Assembly (NCBI GenBank): GCA_011051075.1
Contig: DREN01000365.1
Location: 1-8,353 of the forward strand
Direction: 5' to 3'
DNA length: 8,353 nt
Source: Deltaproteobacteria bacterium
Lineage (GTDB): Bacteria > Desulfobacterota > DSM-4660 > Desulfatiglandales > Desulfatiglandaceae
How positions within the stretch are numbered: the first letter of the stretch is position 1; every line of letters starts with the position of its first letter. A program made the translations under genes and the position numbers. This document shows positions 5,993 to 8,353 of this stretch, piece by piece. The notes beneath the pieces are model-generated. The model did no database searches, was not told the origin of the DNA, and worked only from the letters and a program-made list of their open reading frames with translations.

Positions 5993-7995
5993 CAGGCCCT
6001 CCTCCTGAGCCGCTTCCAGAAGCCTCCCCTTTTGAGGGCGGTCGAATATGCCTCCTCTGGCTTCATGGTACGGATAATCAGATTGGTGCGAAGTACGGCT
6101 GTCCTGCCGTCCTGATAACGGATCTTTGCCTCAATGGGGACCTCTCCGGCATCGCTGTAGAGGGCGGAGATCTCTCTTATATACTTTTTGTTGATAAAGG
6201 CGCGCCGGATCTTCCTGGTCCGGGTAAGTTCCTCATCATCCGGGTCCAGCTCCTTGTAAAGGAGGAGGAATTTCCTGATCCTGGCCTTTTCAGGGAGGGT
6301 GGTGTTAACGCGCACCACCTCGTTCTCGATCAGGTCGTAGACCTCAGGCTTTGCGGCAAGGTCTGAATAGGTGGTGTAACTGATGCGGTGATCCTCGGCC
6401 CATTTGCCAAGGTTCTTATAGTCGATGCAGATCATGGCGGTTACATAATCCCGATCGTGCCCTAAGACCACCGCCTCGACGATATAGGGACAGAACTTGA
6501 GCTTGTTTTCAATGAACATGGGTGAAAACCTGGCACCGCTCTTGAGATGCATCAGGTCTTTGACCCGGTCAATAATAACCAGGTGTCCGTCCGGAGTGAA
6601 GTAACCAGCATCTCCGGAGTGCAGCCATCCATCTATTATGGTGCTTCTTGTGGCTTCTTCGTTCTTGAAATACCCTTGAAACAGACCTGATCCCCTTGAT
6701 ATGATCTCTCCCACGCCCTCCTTGTCAGGCTCAAAGATGGAGATCTCAGCAGCCGGGACCGGAATGCCCACTGAGTCAAAGTTGATGTCCCCGTCACGGT
6801 GTATGGTGGAATAGCCCGCTACCTCTGTCTGTCCGTAGATCTGTTTCAGGTTGATGCCAAGGGCGTGAAAGAACCGGAAGACATCAGGGCCCAGGGCCGC
6901 GCCACCGGTCATGGCGGAACGGACCTTTGAAAAGCCTATGCGATCGCGCAAGGCCCTGAACATGGCAAAGTAGGCGATCCAGTAAAGGATCTTCCACCCC
7001 ATGGGCGGCGTCTTCTTCTCGAACTTGAAGTCGGCCCATCTGTAGCCGATGGGAAGGCACAGGTCATAGATCAGGCCCTTGAAAAAGGAGGCATCCAAGT
7101 GTTTTACCATGACCTGACGCGAGATCCCCTCCCACATCCTCGGTGACGCCACCACCAGACTGGGGGCTATCTCGTAGAGATCGGCGGTGGCTGTCTCGGG
7201 TTCCTCAGGGAAATTCACTGTAAAGCCGGAGTAGAGGGCCGAGAAGACGCTCATGGTCTGTTCCACTATCCATGGGAGGGGGATAAAGGAGAGGAACTGG
7301 TCATCGGGGGTTTTGGGATCCACCTCATTCAGGGATGCCACCATGCTCAAGATGTTTGAGTGGGTCAGCAGGGTCCCTTTGGGGTCACCAGTGGTACCCG
7401 AGGTGTAGCATATGGTGGCCAGGTCTTCCCCTTTGACAGCGTTGAGGTTTCTGTTGAAGAGGTCCGGGTCCTTTTCGTGCATCTCCCGGCCTATCCGTTC
7501 AACCTCGTAATAATCGATCAGGATCTCGTCTTCATAATCCCAGAGCCCTTTGGGATCGGTGTATATGATCTTTCTCACCCTTGGGAGCTTTTCCCTTAGC
7601 TCCAGGATCTTGTCCACCTGCTCCTGGTCTTCGGCAACTATTATGGATGCCTCACAATGATCGATAATATAGGCCACTTCGCTCAGAATGGAATCCTGAA
7701 AAATGCCCACGGACACGCCCCCTGCCGACTGTACCGCCAACTCCGCATAGAGCCATTCAGGACGGTTGTTCCCTATGATACCCAGGGCGTTTCCAGGACT
7801 GAGTCCCAGCGATATGAGTCCCAGGGAGAAATCGCGCACATGCTCTAAGTAGCCCTTCCAGGTAACCGGCTGCCAGATGCCGTACTCTTTTTCACGGAGG
7901 GCCACGCGCGAGTCTCCGAACCTCGCGGCATTCCTGATCAGAAGAGAGGGGAGGGTCGGGAGAGATTCGTTTGAATATGCCTTGCCCGAGTTCAT
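5992..7995 (-). CDS. Long-chain-type acyl-CoA synthetase (AMP-forming)
   Basis: This cytoplasmic ANL-superfamily ligase converts a carboxylic acid, ATP and CoA to acyl-CoA, AMP and PPi. At 667 residues it matches the larger long-chain fatty-acid-CoA ligase type, not short acetate-type enzymes. All adenylation motifs are intact: P-loop YTSGTTGDPKG (197-207), IYGQTE (386-391), the GD of LHSGD (461-462), the hinge IDRVKDLMHLKSGARFSP (475-492) and the C-terminal TRTRKIRRAF with Lys595. A tail of about 60 residues after the motif is typical of this subgroup. The ATG at 7995 follows the livG stop by 5 bp, with AAGG 11 bases upstream, and the gene overlaps livH by one base. This placement inside a liv operon implies activation of the imported acid. 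The chain length or aromatic nature of the substrate cannot be read from the sequence. Confidence 0.92.
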   Translation of the reverse strand: MNSGKAYSNESLPTLPSLLIRNAARFGDSRVALREKEYGIWQPVTWKGYLEHVRDFSLGLISLGLSPGNALGIIGNNRPEWLYAELAVQSAGGVSVGIFQDSILSEVAYIIDHCEASIIVAEDQEQVDKILELREKLPRVRKIIYTDPKGLWDYEDEILIDYYEVERIGREMHEKDPDLFNRNLNAVKGEDLATICYTSGTTGDPKGTLLTHSNILSMVASLNEVDPKTPDDQFLSFIPLPWIVEQTMSVFSALYSGFTVNFPEEPETATADLYEIAPSLVVASPRMWEGISRQVMVKHLDASFFKGLIYDLCLPIGYRWADFKFEKKTPPMGWKILYWIAYFAMFRALRDRIGFSKVRSAMTGGAALGPDVFRFFHALGINLKQIYGQTEVAGYSTIHRDGDINFDSVGIPVPAAEISIFEPDKEGVGEIISRGSGLFQGYFKNEEATRSTIIDGWLHSGDAGYFTPDGHLVIIDRVKDLMHLKSGARFSPMFIENKLKFCPYIVEAVVLGHDRDYVTAMICIDYKNLGKWAEDHRISYTTYSDLAAKPEVYDLIENEVVRVNTTLPEKARIRKFLLLYKELDPDDEELTRTRKIRRAFINKKYIREISALYSDAGEVPIEAKIRYQDGRTAVLRTNLIIRTMKPEEAYSTALKRGGFWKRLRRRA
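6001..6006 (-). promoter_or_regulatory. Ribosome binding site of livH inside the synthetase gene
   Basis: AGGAGG on the minus strand, 8 bases before the livH ATG and within the last codons (Leu-Arg-Arg-Arg-Ala) of the synthetase. It allows strong initiation at the overlapping TGATG junction. Confidence 0.65.
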
Positions 7996-8000
7996 TATTG

Positions 8001-8353
8001 CTAAAGCCTTGAGTAGGTTTTCTGGTCCTGGCCCAGATAGGCGCTGATTACCTGGGGATCCTTCTGTATTTCTTCGGGGGGACCTTCCGCGATCTTCCTG
8101 CCGAATTCAAGCACACACACATGGTCTGATATGTCCATAACCACCCCCATATCATGTTCCACGAGCACAACACTTACCCCCCACATGGAGTTTACGTTGA
8201 GTATGAACCTTGCCATGTCCTCGGTCTCCTCAAGGTTCATGCCCGCCATGGGTTCATCAAGAAGAAGCAGCTCCGGACGCATGGCCAGGGCCCTTGCAAG
8301 CTCGACCCGTTTTTGAAGTCCATAGGGGAGGGTCCCAACCACCTGTTTTCTGA
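8001..8353 (-). CDS. livG: LivG-type ABC importer ATPase, C-terminal part only
   Basis: This is the first ATPase of the HAAT importer. Only the last 116 residues lie in the window; the frame stays open to the right edge (RKQVVGTLPYGLQ), so the GTG at 8342 is internal and not a start. Visible parts are the signature-like LPYGLQKRVELARAL, Walker B LLLLDEP, the D-loop MAGMN and the H-loop in VLVEHDMGVV. The tail FGRKIAEGPPEEIQKDPQVISAYLG is diagnostic of LivG. Walker A lies outside the window. Unlike LivF here, its Walker B Asp-Glu pair is intact. It is followed 5 bp later by the acyl-CoA synthetase. Confidence 0.93.
   Translation of the reverse strand, partial: RKQVVGTLPYGLQKRVELARALAMRPELLLLDEPMAGMNLEETEDMARFILNVNSMWGVSVVLVEHDMGVVMDISDHVCVLEFGRKIAEGPPEEIQKDPQVISAYLGQDQKTYSRL

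Noticed and set aside
8001..8342. GTG at 8342 as a true livG start
   Set aside because: The frame stays open beyond it to the window edge with family-like residues, and Walker A must lie upstream, so the gene is merely cut by the edge.

Overview
The window is an 8.35 kb piece of one long operon, read entirely on the minus strand (right to left). Gene content and protein style suggest an anaerobic member of the Desulfobacterota (former Deltaproteobacteria) that activates carboxylic acids, probably aromatic or fatty acids, as CoA thioesters. This placement is inferred from protein resemblance and operon style; no rRNA or marker gene is present. Both window edges cut through genes.

In transcription order the operon reads: livG (ATPase, N-terminus beyond the right edge), a 667-residue long-chain-type acyl-CoA synthetase, livH (permease), livM (permease), livK (periplasmic binding protein), a benzoate-CoA-ligase-family enzyme, and livF (second ATPase, disrupted near the left edge). 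The five liv genes make one complete HAAT/branched-chain-type ABC importer. The two adenylate-forming ligases lie between transporter genes, not beside them, so the likely role is uptake of an organic acid coupled to CoA activation. The substrate cannot be read from the sequence.

livG, the synthetase and livH are tightly packed (5 bp gap, then a 1 bp TGATG overlap). The other junctions are looser. The livH-livM gap (289 bp) holds an island of TGCCTAAAGTT-type repeats in inverted orientation around a 42-codon ORF. The livM-livK gap (93 bp) holds a hairpin and a strong ribosome binding site. The livK-ligase gap (56 bp) holds a near-perfect hairpin directly before the ligase ribosome binding site. 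The ligase-livF gap (243 bp) holds a 132 bp MITE-like element with 20 bp perfect terminal inverted repeats and a TAA duplication, plus a CGCAAAG-type tandem repeat.

Two genes carry odd lesions. The benzoate-CoA-ligase homolog has lost the recognisable ATP-binding P-loop, although its other adenylation motifs are intact. LivF has an Arg in place of the Walker B Asp and an in-frame TAG, with family-like sequence continuing past the stop. Because the livF changes cluster at the window edge they may be sequence error; the ligase change lies mid-window. I found no CRISPR array, tRNA, rRNA, phage gene, riboswitch or convincing promoter. The operon promoter is probably upstream of the right edge.
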